The position numbers and the translations under genes were made by a program. A stretch of DNA of 64,000 nucleotides, from NCBI GenBank assembly GCA_902826685.1, contig CADEFT010000030.1, positions 1 through 64,000 of the forward strand, read 5' to 3'. Shown one piece after another: positions 15,977 through 25,356 of the stretch (position 1 is its first letter; each line of letters starts with the position of its first letter). The notes beneath the pieces are model-generated. The model made no database searches, was not told where the DNA came from, and worked only from the letters and a program-made list of their open reading frames with translations. This DNA is from an uncultured Acidobacteriota bacterium (lineage in GTDB: Bacteria > Acidobacteriota > Terriglobia > Bryobacterales > Bryobacteraceae).

Positions 15977-16941
15977 GGCAGAACGGCGCACTCGACCAGA
16001 AACCGGCCGGCCACCGGAGCGGCCGCGCGCACCTCTAATCCGGCTTCGGCCGCCAGTTGGCGAAACCCGGCCAGTGTGCGGCCCTTGCCGCCAACCAGGA
16101 CCAGCATCAGCAGATCGGGCGCCTCGCGATCGCCCGGTCCCACGCCGTTGAGGATGACCACTCGTCCCTTGGGCCGTGCCGCCTCGGCGCAGCGCCGCAG
16201 GATCCGGCGCGCTTCGGCGTCGGGCCAATCGGCCAGCACGCTCTTGAGCAGATAGACGTCGGCGCCCGCGGGCAGCGGATCGAAGAAGCTCTGCCCAACG
16301 GTGGACGCCCGGTCTGAAACACCCGCGGCTTCGAACACCGGGGCCGACCGCGCCACCGTCCGCGGCAGATCCACCAGCGTGCCGCTTACGCCAGGATGCG
16401 CCCGCAGCACCGCGGCGAGCAGAGTGCCCGTGCCGCCTCCCACATCGACTACCGTGCGCACACGGTCCCAATCGGCCTCTGCGATCAGCACGCGCGGATC
16501 CTGCGGCCCGTGGCCCGGTCCCATCAGTTCATCGAACTCGGCGGCGATGCCGGGATGCGCGTCGAGATCTTCCCAGAAGCCGCGCCCGTGCACTTCGGCA
16601 TAAGCGGCGCGTCCGGTGCGGACCGCCGGAAGCAGCGATGTCCAGGCGCGCGCCATGCGTCCGCCGAAGCCGTCGAGATCGAGACCCATGCGCAGCCCTT
16701 CGTCGAGCAGACCCCGCGCGGCTTCATTCAGCACGAAGCGGCCGGGCTCGGGTTCCTCGAAGACGCCTTTCGATATCAACTGGCGCAGCAGGCGCGCCAG
16801 CGCACCGGCATCGGCTCCGCAAGCTGACGCCAGGTCTTCGATTGCGTTCCGGCCCGCCGCCATGTGTTGGGCGACGCGCAACGTCGCCACCACGTGTAGA
16901 GACCAGGGAACGGAAAGATCACTCAGCGCCCAGAGATCCAT
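15973..16941 (-). CDS. Small-molecule O-methyltransferase (acetylserotonin/hydroxyneurosporene type)
   Basis: A 322-residue SAM-dependent O-methyltransferase. The N-terminal ~90 residues are the winged-helix dimerisation domain (WSLHVVATLRVAQHMA, IEDLASACGADAGALARLLRQLISKGVFEE). The catalytic domain has VVDVGGGTGTLLAAVL, the ribose-binding Asp in LVDLP, and YLLKSVLADWPDAEARRILRRC. The usual catalytic His of the family (often HDW) reads ADW here. It starts inside the 3' end of the TIR gene (23-base overlap), so it is translated with it. Substrate unknown. Confidence 0.85.
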   Translation of the reverse strand: MDLWALSDLSVPWSLHVVATLRVAQHMAAGRNAIEDLASACGADAGALARLLRQLISKGVFEEPEPGRFVLNEAARGLLDEGLRMGLDLDGFGGRMARAWTSLLPAVRTGRAAYAEVHGRGFWEDLDAHPGIAAEFDELMGPGHGPQDPRVLIAEADWDRVRTVVDVGGGTGTLLAAVLRAHPGVSGTLVDLPRTVARSAPVFEAAGVSDRASTVGQSFFDPLPAGADVYLLKSVLADWPDAEARRILRRCAEAARPKGRVVILNGVGPGDREAPDLLMLVLVGGKGRTLAGFRQLAAEAGLEVRAAAPVAGRFLVECAVLP

Positions 16942-18361
16942 CCCGTAAGGATGGCATGCGCGCCCAATACACCGGTTGAATCGAGAAGGCTCCGGTTTGC
17001 GGCGCCACTTCGAGATTCAGGCTGTAGCGGTAGAGACGCACTTTGTCCCGCGCCAGCGCGCTCAGGCCCACAGCGCCCTGCTTCAAGAGTCCGTCGCGAA
17101 AGGTGGTGATGCTGCTGCCGTTCAGCCAGAGCGTGTGCAGATCGTCCTTCATGCTCACCGCGACGTCGTGCATAGTGCGCGTGCCGACGTAGACGGGCGC
17201 CTCGCGGGAGTGCGGAATTTCAATGAGCCGCCGTCCGTCGCGCCGCCCAACCAGAATGCGCAGCACCCCCGGCCGCGTATACTCAAGCCGCGTCTCATAG
17301 GCGATCTGACCGCCCGGAGCCGCGCGCGAAAGCAGCGCCAGGCTTCCTTGCGGAAAGCCCACCGTATACTGCGCGATTCCGTCGCGCGCCGCCAGCGTCG
17401 ACCGCAACAGGGCCATGTCGCCGACATCGAGCCACTGCCGGTTCCAGCGCAGGTTCGGCGGGCTGCCGGCCGGATCCATCCAATGGCGCAACGGCGTCGC
17501 GTCGGTTTCCACGGTTGCGCGCTCGCGCAGGTTGCCATTGAACACCATCCAGCGAACCGGCAGCGATATATCGGTACTCATCACCGGCACCGTCGCCAGC
17601 ACGGCGATGAACATCGTCAGAATCAGCAAGGGCACCCAGCCGACCGGTGCGTTCGTACGGCGCGCGTCTTCGTCTTCGGGCAGCGGCTTGTCGTCGGCCG
17701 GCGGAAACGAATAGGAGCCCGTCATGCGGGTACCGGAAGCGCCCAACCCGCCGATCACCGCGTCTTCAAGCGCGCGTCCCTTCTTACCCACCAGACTCAC
17801 GGCATCGAGCGGGGCGAACAATCCATCGGCCTCGCACCCGGCCACGCGAAACGGTACCAGCAGCCGGCGGCGGCCATCGGGATCCCTGGTAAAGAAAGAT
17901 TGCCACTCGCGGACCGCATAGGCCGATTCGAGATAATCCGGCGACAGCAGCAGAATCATCCGCCGCGCCCGTTTGAGCCCCTCGTGCATCTCGAGAACGA
18001 AGTTCCGGCCGGGTGTGCCCGACGCCAGGAACACGGTCGAATAGCCGTGGGCTTTCAGGATCGAATTGATGCACTCGGCGATGTCCCTGTCGGCATGGCT
18101 GAAGCTGATGAAAAAATCGGCTTCCTTACTGGAAGGTTCATGGCGCAGCGATGCCGTCAGCGATTGGCCGACCGCACGAGCCAACGCCGCCAGGTCGAGT
18201 TCCATGCGGGCCGCCGCGCCGCGGTAGGAAACGGCACACGACTCGCAGTAGGCTAATCCCGGATTTTCCGCCGCCGAAAGTATGGAACCGCAACCGGCGC
18301 AGGCCATGTATTTTCCAAGTACCCGCCGGTAAGTTCCAGCGGGTGCGCTTGGTATTTCCAT
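16919..18361 (-). CDS. Membrane TIR-domain protein with Zn-ribbon and extracytoplasmic jelly-roll domain
   Basis: A 480-residue protein of unusual layout. Cys21-x2-Cys24 and Cys39-x2-Cys42 form a likely zinc ribbon. Residues ~83-205 are a TIR domain (ADFFISFSHADRDIAECINSI, GRNFVLEMHEGLKRARRMILLLSPDYLESAYAVREW), where Glu152 is at the position of the NADase glutamate. One transmembrane helix follows (242-261). Residues ~265-480 look like a LamG/concanavalin-like beta-sandwich (VGDMALLRS, RLEYTRPGVLRILVGRRDGRRLIEI, LHTLWLNGSSITTFRDGLLKQGAVGLSA). The membrane topology would put the TIR domain in the cytoplasm and the sandwich outside, as in a receptor. Ligand and output are unknown. It is in a minus-strand operon with an O-methyltransferase downstream. 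Confidence 0.8.
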   Translation of the reverse strand: MEIPSAPAGTYRRVLGKYMACAGCGSILSAAENPGLAYCESCAVSYRGAAARMELDLAALARAVGQSLTASLRHEPSSKEADFFISFSHADRDIAECINSILKAHGYSTVFLASGTPGRNFVLEMHEGLKRARRMILLLSPDYLESAYAVREWQSFFTRDPDGRRRLLVPFRVAGCEADGLFAPLDAVSLVGKKGRALEDAVIGGLGASGTRMTGSYSFPPADDKPLPEDEDARRTNAPVGWVPLLILTMFIAVLATVPVMSTDISLPVRWMVFNGNLRERATVETDATPLRHWMDPAGSPPNLRWNRQWLDVGDMALLRSTLAARDGIAQYTVGFPQGSLALLSRAAPGGQIAYETRLEYTRPGVLRILVGRRDGRRLIEIPHSREAPVYVGTRTMHDVAVSMKDDLHTLWLNGSSITTFRDGLLKQGAVGLSALARDKVRLYRYSLNLEVAPQTGAFSIQPVYWARMPSLRDGSLGAE

Positions 18362-18410
18362 CGGCCGCGATGAGCGAACGGATTAGGTGTATTCCTAAGG
18401 CGTTTCCCGC

Positions 18411-19535
18411 TCAATGCGATGCGGAAGCCGCCGCGGCCCGGCGCTTCGGCTGGAACTTCTTGCGCAGTTCGAGGAAGGGCTTCTCCACGCAGTAATACGA
18501 CGCCAGGGCGAGCGCGCCCACCACCAGCAGATTCACCGGAAACGAGGTTAGCGGTCCGGGATTGTCGCGATGCAGGAAAGGCTGCTGCCAAAGGTATAGC
18601 GAATAGCTGAGAACGCCCACCATCTTCACGGGTTGCCAGTTGAGGAAGCGGCCGGGCGCGTCGGCGTAGTAGCGCACGAAGCGCTCGATCACCACCACGA
18701 TGCCGATGTTGAGCAGCGTTTGCCCGATGAGGTTGTCGAATTTCCAGGAACGGGACAGCGACAGGATGCCCATCAGCGCGGCGGGCACCAGCCAGAACAG
18801 AGGGCCGCGCAGAAAGGCCTGATACCGCTTGCGCCCGGCCAGCCAGGTCCACAGCAGGGCGAGCAGACAGCCGGCGGCCAGCGTATCGGCCACGGTCTGG
18901 AAGGAATGGCCGAGCAGCTCGTTCTGAGAAGGGAACAGCACGATCATCGCCAGGCGGACGACGGGCGACAGCAACAGGACCCCGAGGCATACCATCGTCC
19001 CCGCCTGGCGGGATATCTTTCGTAACAAAGCCGGCCAGATCATGTAGAACTGCTCTTCGACCGAGAGCGACCATAGATGGCCTACGTACCAACTCCGGCC
19101 GGCATAGTAATTCATCGTGTAAGTGAAGGCGTGTACAACGTCATAACGGTTCAGAACCACCAGGCCCGCCATCGAAGCGAGCCACAGCGCGGTCACGAAG
19201 GCGTAATTGGCGGGAAAGATCCGCAGCAGGCGGCGCAGATAAAAATTGCGCAGCGAGACGGTGCCGGTCGACTGCAGCTCGTCGAGCAGCAGCGTGGTGA
19301 TCAGATAGCCCGAGATGACAAAGAATACCCGCACCCCGAGTCCGGCCACCGGACCGAGCGCGCCCACGGCTTCATGCGAAACCGGAAATCCCGCCGTGCC
19401 CGCCAGATGGCCGAGCAATACCAGCGCTATCGAGATTGCCCTCAACCCGTCAAGCGACGGGATGCGCGGCCCGGAACCTGCGTCCGGCGTTCGTTCGGAA
19501 GGCGTCAATCGAGCAGTTGAAGTCTGCGCAGCCAT
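18411..19535 (-). CDS. OafA-type membrane acyltransferase (acyltransferase family 3)
   Basis: A 374-residue integral membrane protein with about ten transmembrane helices. Family signatures are SLDGLRAISIALVLLGHL with the catalytic His, FFVISGYLITTLLLDE, the Arg pair in RRLLRIFP, and HLWSLSVEEQFYMIWP. Such enzymes O-acetylate surface polysaccharides or lipids using cytoplasmic acetyl-CoA. No SGNH domain is fused. It starts 31 bases inside the esterase gene, pointing to translational coupling. Confidence 0.9.
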   Translation of the reverse strand: MAAQTSTARLTPSERTPDAGSGPRIPSLDGLRAISIALVLLGHLAGTAGFPVSHEAVGALGPVAGLGVRVFFVISGYLITTLLLDELQSTGTVSLRNFYLRRLLRIFPANYAFVTALWLASMAGLVVLNRYDVVHAFTYTMNYYAGRSWYVGHLWSLSVEEQFYMIWPALLRKISRQAGTMVCLGVLLLSPVVRLAMIVLFPSQNELLGHSFQTVADTLAAGCLLALLWTWLAGRKRYQAFLRGPLFWLVPAALMGILSLSRSWKFDNLIGQTLLNIGIVVVIERFVRYYADAPGRFLNWQPVKMVGVLSYSLYLWQQPFLHRDNPGPLTSFPVNLLVVGALALASYYCVEKPFLELRKKFQPKRRAAAASASH

Positions 19536-20317
19536 TGAAATATGTCTTGATACACTTCGTCGAGCGTTTGCTCGGCAAACGCGCTGTGACCGCCGCCGGG
19601 AATGGTCCGCAAACGGTGCGCCACGTTCACACGCGCCAGGGCTTCGGCCATTTGAACCGACTGCGAGTAAGGAACCAGTGGGTCCCGGTCGCCATGGACC
19701 AGAAACATCGGAGCCGCGTCTTTGCTTACATGGCGCAGCGGCGACATGGCGTCGGCCATCGAACGCCGCCCGGGACCCGGGGGAATCCAGGCTTCGAGGG
19801 CATCGAGCAGTTGGCGGCTTTCAAAGAGATCCCAGAGGGCCGAGATGCCGGCGAAGCTGATCACCGCGGCGGCGCCGCCGGCCGTTACACCGGCCATCAT
19901 GGCCAGATGTCCGCCAGCCGATTCCCCGGCCACGACGATGCGCTTTGGATCGACGCCCCATTCGGCACCGCGGCGGCGGAACCAGTCGACCGCCGAGCGG
20001 ATGTCCTCGACCGCCGCCGGGGCCCGATGCCTGGGCGCCAGGCGATAGCCGGCATTCGCCACCACGCAACCGCGCTCGAGGTAGCGGCGGCAGACTCGCC
20101 GCCAGCAGTCCTCGCGGCTGCCTTCGCGCCAGCCGCCGCCGTGGATGGTGAGTATGCCCGTGGTGCGGGAACCGGACCGCGGCCAGTATAGATCGAGTAC
20201 GGTGCCGGCATGACCCGCGTACCGGATGTCACGGAGTTGCTCATAGGGCTTGCGGCAAGCTGCCGCCAACGCCATTCCGCCAACCACAGACTTCCTGCGA
20301 GTCCAGAGGTTTGCCAA
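19505..20317 (-). CDS. Alpha/beta-hydrolase esterase, probable lipoprotein
   Basis: An alpha/beta-hydrolase of the BD-FAE/HSL esterase group: oxyanion motif HGGGW, nucleophile motif GESAGG, acid in HGDRDPLVP and base in GGGHSAF, all in order. I place the start at TTG 20317 because it yields a twin-arginine-like n-region and a lipobox (LWTRRKSVVGGMALAAAC); a longer ATG start at 20371 would overlap the preceding gene and put 18 odd residues before it, and a shorter ATG at 20275 would lose the arginines. Likely an exported lipoprotein esterase acting on acylated sugars or lipids. Middle gene of the minus-strand operon with an acyltransferase downstream. Confidence 0.8.
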   Translation of the reverse strand: MANLWTRRKSVVGGMALAAACRKPYEQLRDIRYAGHAGTVLDLYWPRSGSRTTGILTIHGGGWREGSREDCWRRVCRRYLERGCVVANAGYRLAPRHRAPAAVEDIRSAVDWFRRRGAEWGVDPKRIVVAGESAGGHLAMMAGVTAGGAAAVISFAGISALWDLFESRQLLDALEAWIPPGPGRRSMADAMSPLRHVSKDAAPMFLVHGDRDPLVPYSQSVQMAEALARVNVAHRLRTIPGGGHSAFAEQTLDEVYQDIFQWLRRLQLLD

Positions 20318-20345
20318 GTACTGAGGATAACACCCGGGCAAGGCT

Positions 20346-21605
20346 TCACGGTTGCTTGTAGACCACTCCATCTTTCATTACGAAGACAGCCCGTTTCATG
20401 GCGGCGATATCGGTGACCGGGTTGCCATCGACGGCGGTGAGATCGGCCAGTTTTCCCGCCTCGACGGTGCCTACGCGATCCTGCCAGCCCATCAGTTCGG
20501 CGGCGGTGAGGGTCGCCGACCGCAGCACTTCCAGCGGCTTCATGCCGTATTCGACCATCCATACGAACTCCTGGCCGGCGTTCTCGTGATTGCCGCTCAG
20601 GTCGGTACCGAAGGCGATCTTTACCGGCAGCTTGAGCGCGCGCTGAAACGTCTCCTTATGCCGGGACGTGGTGCCGAGCATCATACGCCGCCGCTCGGGC
20701 GCGATCCTGGCGGGCTCGTCCAGACCCTGCAGATACGCCATCAGCGTCGGGACCCAATAGACGCCCTTTTCCGCCATGAGACGAAAGGTTTCGTCATCGA
20801 GATACATGCCGTGTTCGAGCGAAGCCACACCGGCGCGAATCGCCGTCTGTGCCGCCTGGCTGTGATAGACATGCGCGGCGACTTTGGCGCCCGTCTTCGA
20901 CGCTTCCTCGACGATAGTCCGGATCTCGTCGAAGGAAAACGTGGGGAAGGCGACCAGTTTGTCCGGATCGTGGGCGCCGCGGCGGCGATGGTCGGCGTAG
21001 ATTTTGATCAAGTCGGCTCCGTTGGCCAGCTGCTCTCGCACCGCTTTGCGGACGCCGTCGATGCCGTCGGCCAGTTGGGCTCCGTGGGGAATCTCGACGT
21101 CGGGCGAGTAGCCGTAGGGTGTATAACCGCCGGTGATGCTTAGGGCGCGCGTGGCCGCCTGCATGCGCGGGCCGATGACCAGACCGTCGTTGATGGCGTC
21201 GCGCAGGGCGGCATCGCCATACCAGGCGCCCTCGGTTTCGATATCGCGGACGCTGGTGAACCCGGCCAGCAGCGTCTTACGCGCCGCCACGGTCGCCCAG
21301 ATCGCGCGATACTGCAGCGAGCGTTTGAGCAACGCCTCCTCATAGGGCGTTCCATGCAGATACATGTGGGTGTGGCTGTCCACCAGGCCCGGCAGGACCG
21401 TGGCGCGCGAAAGGTCGATCACCCTGGCCCCCGGTGGAATGGCGCCGCCGACCTCGCGTATCCGGTTGCCCGCCACGATGACGGTGACGTTCTCCCTCAG
21501 CGTCAGATTGCGGCCGTCGAACAATCGCCCGCAGCGAATGGCGGTGACATCCTGCGCCGTGGCGGCGGCGGTCCAGAACAAGGCGAGCAAGAAAAGGCGC
21601 GGCAT
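20346..21605 (-). CDS. Secreted metal-dependent amidohydrolase (imidazolonepropionase/prolidase-like)
   Basis: A 419-residue amidohydrolase with a signal peptide (MPRLFLLALFWTAAATAQ). Metal-binding landmarks are HTH in GLVDSHTHMY, a Lys in LIKIYADH, His residues in AAHVYHSQ and SLEHGMYL, and Asp in FGTDLSG; the C-terminus GTVEAGKLADLTAVDGNPVTDI is typical of this family. Members hydrolyse dipeptides or related amides in the periplasm. The start at 21605 is set by the signal peptide, though the frame runs far upstream, antisense to the next gene. First gene of a five-gene minus-strand run. Confidence 0.88.
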   Translation of the reverse strand: MPRLFLLALFWTAAATAQDVTAIRCGRLFDGRNLTLRENVTVIVAGNRIREVGGAIPPGARVIDLSRATVLPGLVDSHTHMYLHGTPYEEALLKRSLQYRAIWATVAARKTLLAGFTSVRDIETEGAWYGDAALRDAINDGLVIGPRMQAATRALSITGGYTPYGYSPDVEIPHGAQLADGIDGVRKAVREQLANGADLIKIYADHRRRGAHDPDKLVAFPTFSFDEIRTIVEEASKTGAKVAAHVYHSQAAQTAIRAGVASLEHGMYLDDETFRLMAEKGVYWVPTLMAYLQGLDEPARIAPERRRMMLGTTSRHKETFQRALKLPVKIAFGTDLSGNHENAGQEFVWMVEYGMKPLEVLRSATLTAAELMGWQDRVGTVEAGKLADLTAVDGNPVTDIAAMKRAVFVMKDGVVYKQP

Positions 21606-21680
21606 GAGAATCAATTGTGCCGCATCGCGGCGGCGGCTAACGCAACCCTCTTTCCAGGCCGATTTATCCAGAGAAGCCCC

Positions 21681-24600
21681 ATGTACGCTCTTATTCCGGC
21701 CCTTGCCTTTTTCCTGCAGCCGTCTGAAATCGAACTCCGCGGTCTTGAAACCACGTCCACGCAAGCCGTATTGACGTTCGACGTTCCCGCCGCCGGCTCC
21801 TGCGCGGTGAAGATCTTCACCGATGCCGCCATGACCACGCTCGCCCACGATTCCGATGAAGCGCTGTTTCCCGGCGCGCAATCCTGCGCCCGCGAAGGCT
21901 CCGTTTCCGATGGCAGCCGCATTACCTTCGTCGCCGGGCGGCGCAGCGCGCAGAAGGCTTCCGATGGACGTTTCTACTCCCGCGCGCTGGCGGCTTATCG
22001 CACTTACTATTACCAGATCGAATCCGGCGGTAAGACGAAACTGGGAACCTTTCAGACCGCGAATATCCCGCTCGGCAGGCTTCATGGCGAGGCTTATCCG
22101 TTCGATCGGGAAGCGCCGGGCCGTTACGGCTGGCCCACCATGGACTGGAAGGACCGCGAGCGTGAGTATATCGATCCGCTGACGGGCGCCGTGATCAAGC
22201 GGGTCAGCGCTCCACGCCAGGTGTACCCCGATCTGACACGGCCGGCCGAAGCCGTGGCGGCCATCGAGTCCGGTTCTGGCGGTTGGACCGATGCCGCCAA
22301 CGGAGCCGCCGCCGATGGCCGCGCCGCGCGTTACAGCGGAACGGGGCAGGAGCCGCTGTTTCTGCGCGCGCCCCGGATCTGCCCCGATGGCTGGGGCTGT
22401 GAGCGCGCGGCGCGCTGGGATAATCCATACCGAGCGATTGACGATATCGAGATCTCGCTACAGGCGTGGTGCGCGAGCGCCGCTTGTCAGGAAGACGGCA
22501 ACCGCGAGCGTCAGGTGGACGTCTGTCTTAGTGTTGATGGAGTTGGTTGCGCCACGCCGTGGAAATCCATGGCCGTTGGCGCAGCGGCTGGCGGCGCCGT
22601 GGCTTTCCCTCCGGAGTTTCCCTCTCCTGTACTGGCCGGATGGCTTACCGATGGCACGACGCCGCCCGTCGCCCGGCCCGACATGGCCACGCATGAGGGC
22701 AAGGTTCACGTGAACGGAAAGGAAGTCACGTGGGCGAGCGGGCACTATTTCAACACCGGGGCGTGGAAAGCGGGTTCAAGAATTCGCATCGGCGAAGTCG
22801 AGTACGTCATCGAACGCATGAATGGAGCCACCAGCCTCACGCTGGCTTCCGAAGCCGGCACGCAGAACGCGGTTTCCTATTCGGCCAATAACTTCGGTGT
22901 GCTGGTGCGCAAGGCGTCGCCCGGAGCGGCGGTGCTCGAAGTGGATAGCGCCTCCTTCCGCGTGGCCACCTCCCATGAATTCGAGATGCCGGCCAGCGGG
23001 GCCTGGGATTTTTGCTCGCCCGGCAAAGTCGCCGATGCGGCGGGCAAGGAAGGCTTTCTGTGCCGGGTCAACACCGCCGCCAATTACCCCACGCTGTGGT
23101 TCGTCGCCCCGTCGGACGGGGAATCGCGCTTTCTCGGCGTGATCAGCATTCCCTACAATCTCGACACGCGCGGCAAGGCGGTGGATGGAAACGAGGGCTC
23201 CTGTTTCGGCGGCACCGCCATTGGCCGGGACGATCCCAATGAGATCTACTGCGTCGCCCGCAGTAACGCTTCACCGAGCCAGGGCTTGTTGATCTTCCGC
23301 GGCTACTACAAGCCGGAAGGCCGCGCCGGCTGCAATCAACCGGCCGGCTATCGGGCCATCGCTTCAGGAGAAGCCTGTCACATCGAATGGGAGATGATCA
23401 CGCGCCCTTCGGCGGGCACGGCGCTGCTTGACAAGGCCAAGGCCTTCAACCCGGCGTTCGAACCGGAGCGATATCCCTACACGGGTCTGTTCTCGTCGCA
23501 GGGCGGGGCGCTCGGTTTCTACGCCTGGGCCGGGCAGGATGGCATGGCATGGTCCATCTGGCTCGACGCTAAAACGTTCGACGTGCTCTCGATGCAGAAC
23601 TATCATTCGACCGCGCCGTGCCGCTTCTGCGCCGTTCACTCGTTTCTGCCGATGGGCGACGACCGGTACAACGCCGTCGTGGTCAAGGACTTCGTGGGCG
23701 GAACGGAAACCAACGCCGGTCCTTATGAAGTGAACGTGGCCGCGCCGCTCGACGTGGGCGACTTCCGCGTCTGCCCCGCCGATATCGGCGAGCGCTTTCA
23801 AAAGGCGGGCGCCACCGGGGTTCGCTGCGTGACGCTGACACTAAGCGGCGACCCTTGCGATTCCTCGCCCTCGGCCTGGGAGCGCGCCAACCGCCCCGCC
23901 TGTTCCTGGCAACCGGGCGCCATCGCGCTGCAGCCGATCGAGGAAGGCGATGAAGCCATCGATGGCGCGGAGCGTTTTCTGTTCGTCAAGAAGCTCTCGG
24001 CCACGCAGTGGGTGGTGATGCGCAATTTCCAGGTGCTGCACGGCCCCACGTTGAAAGAGAAATCCTCCACCGCTATCGCTCATCGAGCGGGATGGAAACT
24101 GCGCATGGCCTGCGGCGCGGCCACCGACAGCGGCTACGCTTGGGTTCGTTTCGCCGGTACCGAGATGCTTCGCGATAACGGACTATCGCGCGCCGAACAT
24201 GGCGACGTTTCGAGCCTCGGCAACGTCATGTCGGCCTACGACGCCACCACCGATCGTTTCGGACGCTTCTTCTGGAACAGCCCGATTCCGGAACGTGTCG
24301 GCACGCCCGCCGATTCGCGCTCCTATGGCGGCCGTACCTTCGGAGGGATCCAGGTGACCGAAGCGCCGGTGTTCCGCGATTACATTCAGACCCATCCCAG
24401 TTGGCGCCAGGTGGCGGCGCCCGAAAACGAGCGGCGCTGGTACCTAGACGGGCATCCCTTCGCCAATCAGTCCGGCGGCGTTTACACGCTATGGCCCCAG
24501 CAGGCGAAACTCATTTCCGGTTCTCTGTATGAATTGGGTACGCTGCCCGCGCCGCTTGTCCGCAAATTTCTGCCGGTGGCCGCCTGGTCGGGCCGCAATC

Positions 24601-25352
24601 TTCTCGAAGAGATCAGCGGTCCGGGATCGAAGCTGACGGGCGAAGCGAAAGATTCCTGGAAATTTTGCGTCGCCGATTTCGAAGGGGAATGCGTGGCCGG
24701 CTCGCGCCCGGGCGCCGTTTATCTCAACGTGCCGGCCCTGACGCTCGACGGCCGCTGCGGCAACTCGTTCTTTTTCAACCGCCCGTGCTTCACCTCGCTG
24801 GTCAACTCCGGCATCGGGATCAGCCAGTACGGGGCCGAGCAAGAGGATGGTATAAGCACTTCCGGCCGCTTCCTCACCGCCCACCTGCAGCGTTACAATG
24901 CCACTTGGACTTACTCCAACGCGGCTGCGTTGCCGGATGGAAGCTGGGCGTTAATCGGAGGCTCCTGGCTGGAAGGCGCGCGGAATGAACTGTTGTTGGT
25001 CCGCCTGCCACCCTATCCTTCGAAGGACGCAGTGGACCGCGGTCAGTACGTACCGGTAAAGATCGTCGTACCACCCGTTAGTGGGGCGACGCACGCCAGG
25101 GTTCGTTTCGGGTACAGTGAGAATGGACCGGCGGACCGATACCGCTGCACGTCCCGCCAGGAAGCCTGCGTGACCGGTGGCGAGCCGTTTGCCTGGACGG
25201 GAGAGCCGCACGCCTTGCAAACATGTCCGGAAGGATGCGGTATCGCGGTTCCGGCCCTCTCCGGCCGGGTGATGAATTTTGTAGTGGATTGGTTTGATGA
25301 GGCAAGAAATCTCGTTCGAACGGGGGGACGCGGAGCGTTAGCCGTTCCCTGA
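21681..25352 (+). CDS. Giant secreted Cys-rich protein, paralogue A
   Basis: About 1223 residues from the ATG at 21681, which begins a signal peptide (MYALIPALAFFLQPS); the open frame extends upstream but is antisense to the amidohydrolase. Unknown family shared with 52741-56457 and 58472-62182. Common blocks: an Fn3-like start (TSTQAVLTFDVP … LFPGAQSC), TFVAGRR, FYSRALAAYR, PFDREAPGRYGWPTMDW, EYIDPLTGAVIKR, PCRFCAVHSFLPMGDDRYN, RWYLDGHPFA, DGSWALIGGSWLEGARN, VRFGYSENGPADRYRC, and the terminal GALAVP. It has many cysteines in paired spacing, no membrane anchor and no visible catalytic motif, so it is probably extracellular and disulfide-rich. The GT4 gene begins 5 bases after its stop. Confidence 0.85.
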   Translation: MYALIPALAFFLQPSEIELRGLETTSTQAVLTFDVPAAGSCAVKIFTDAAMTTLAHDSDEALFPGAQSCAREGSVSDGSRITFVAGRRSAQKASDGRFYSRALAAYRTYYYQIESGGKTKLGTFQTANIPLGRLHGEAYPFDREAPGRYGWPTMDWKDREREYIDPLTGAVIKRVSAPRQVYPDLTRPAEAVAAIESGSGGWTDAANGAAADGRAARYSGTGQEPLFLRAPRICPDGWGCERAARWDNPYRAIDDIEISLQAWCASAACQEDGNRERQVDVCLSVDGVGCATPWKSMAVGAAAGGAVAFPPEFPSPVLAGWLTDGTTPPVARPDMATHEGKVHVNGKEVTWASGHYFNTGAWKAGSRIRIGEVEYVIERMNGATSLTLASEAGTQNAVSYSANNFGVLVRKASPGAAVLEVDSASFRVATSHEFEMPASGAWDFCSPGKVADAAGKEGFLCRVNTAANYPTLWFVAPSDGESRFLGVISIPYNLDTRGKAVDGNEGSCFGGTAIGRDDPNEIYCVARSNASPSQGLLIFRGYYKPEGRAGCNQPAGYRAIASGEACHIEWEMITRPSAGTALLDKAKAFNPAFEPERYPYTGLFSSQGGALGFYAWAGQDGMAWSIWLDAKTFDVLSMQNYHSTAPCRFCAVHSFLPMGDDRYNAVVVKDFVGGTETNAGPYEVNVAAPLDVGDFRVCPADIGERFQKAGATGVRCVTLTLSGDPCDSSPSAWERANRPACSWQPGAIALQPIEEGDEAIDGAERFLFVKKLSATQWVVMRNFQVLHGPTLKEKSSTAIAHRAGWKLRMACGAATDSGYAWVRFAGTEMLRDNGLSRAEHGDVSSLGNVMSAYDATTDRFGRFFWNSPIPERVGTPADSRSYGGRTFGGIQVTEAPVFRDYIQTHPSWRQVAAPENERRWYLDGHPFANQSGGVYTLWPQQAKLISGSLYELGTLPAPLVRKFLPVAAWSGRNLLEEISGPGSKLTGEAKDSWKFCVADFEGECVAGSRPGAVYLNVPALTLDGRCGNSFFFNRPCFTSLVNSGIGISQYGAEQEDGISTSGRFLTAHLQRYNATWTYSNAAALPDGSWALIGGSWLEGARNELLLVRLPPYPSKDAVDRGQYVPVKIVVPPVSGATHARVRFGYSENGPADRYRCTSRQEACVTGGEPFAWTGEPHALQTCPEGCGIAVPALSGRVMNFVVDWFDEARNLVRTGGRGALAVP

Positions 25353-25356
25353 TCGA

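Noticed and set aside
14426..16471. 681-codon minus-strand frame across the PQQ dehydrogenase
   Set aside because: Covers the complement of a clear quinoprotein and runs into the methyltransferase in another frame; Arg/His-rich artefact.
16919..18361. Thoeris or CBASS defence system
   Set aside because: A TIR domain is present but there is no SIR2-like, cyclase or known sensor partner; the neighbours are lipid/glycan enzymes and a methyltransferase.
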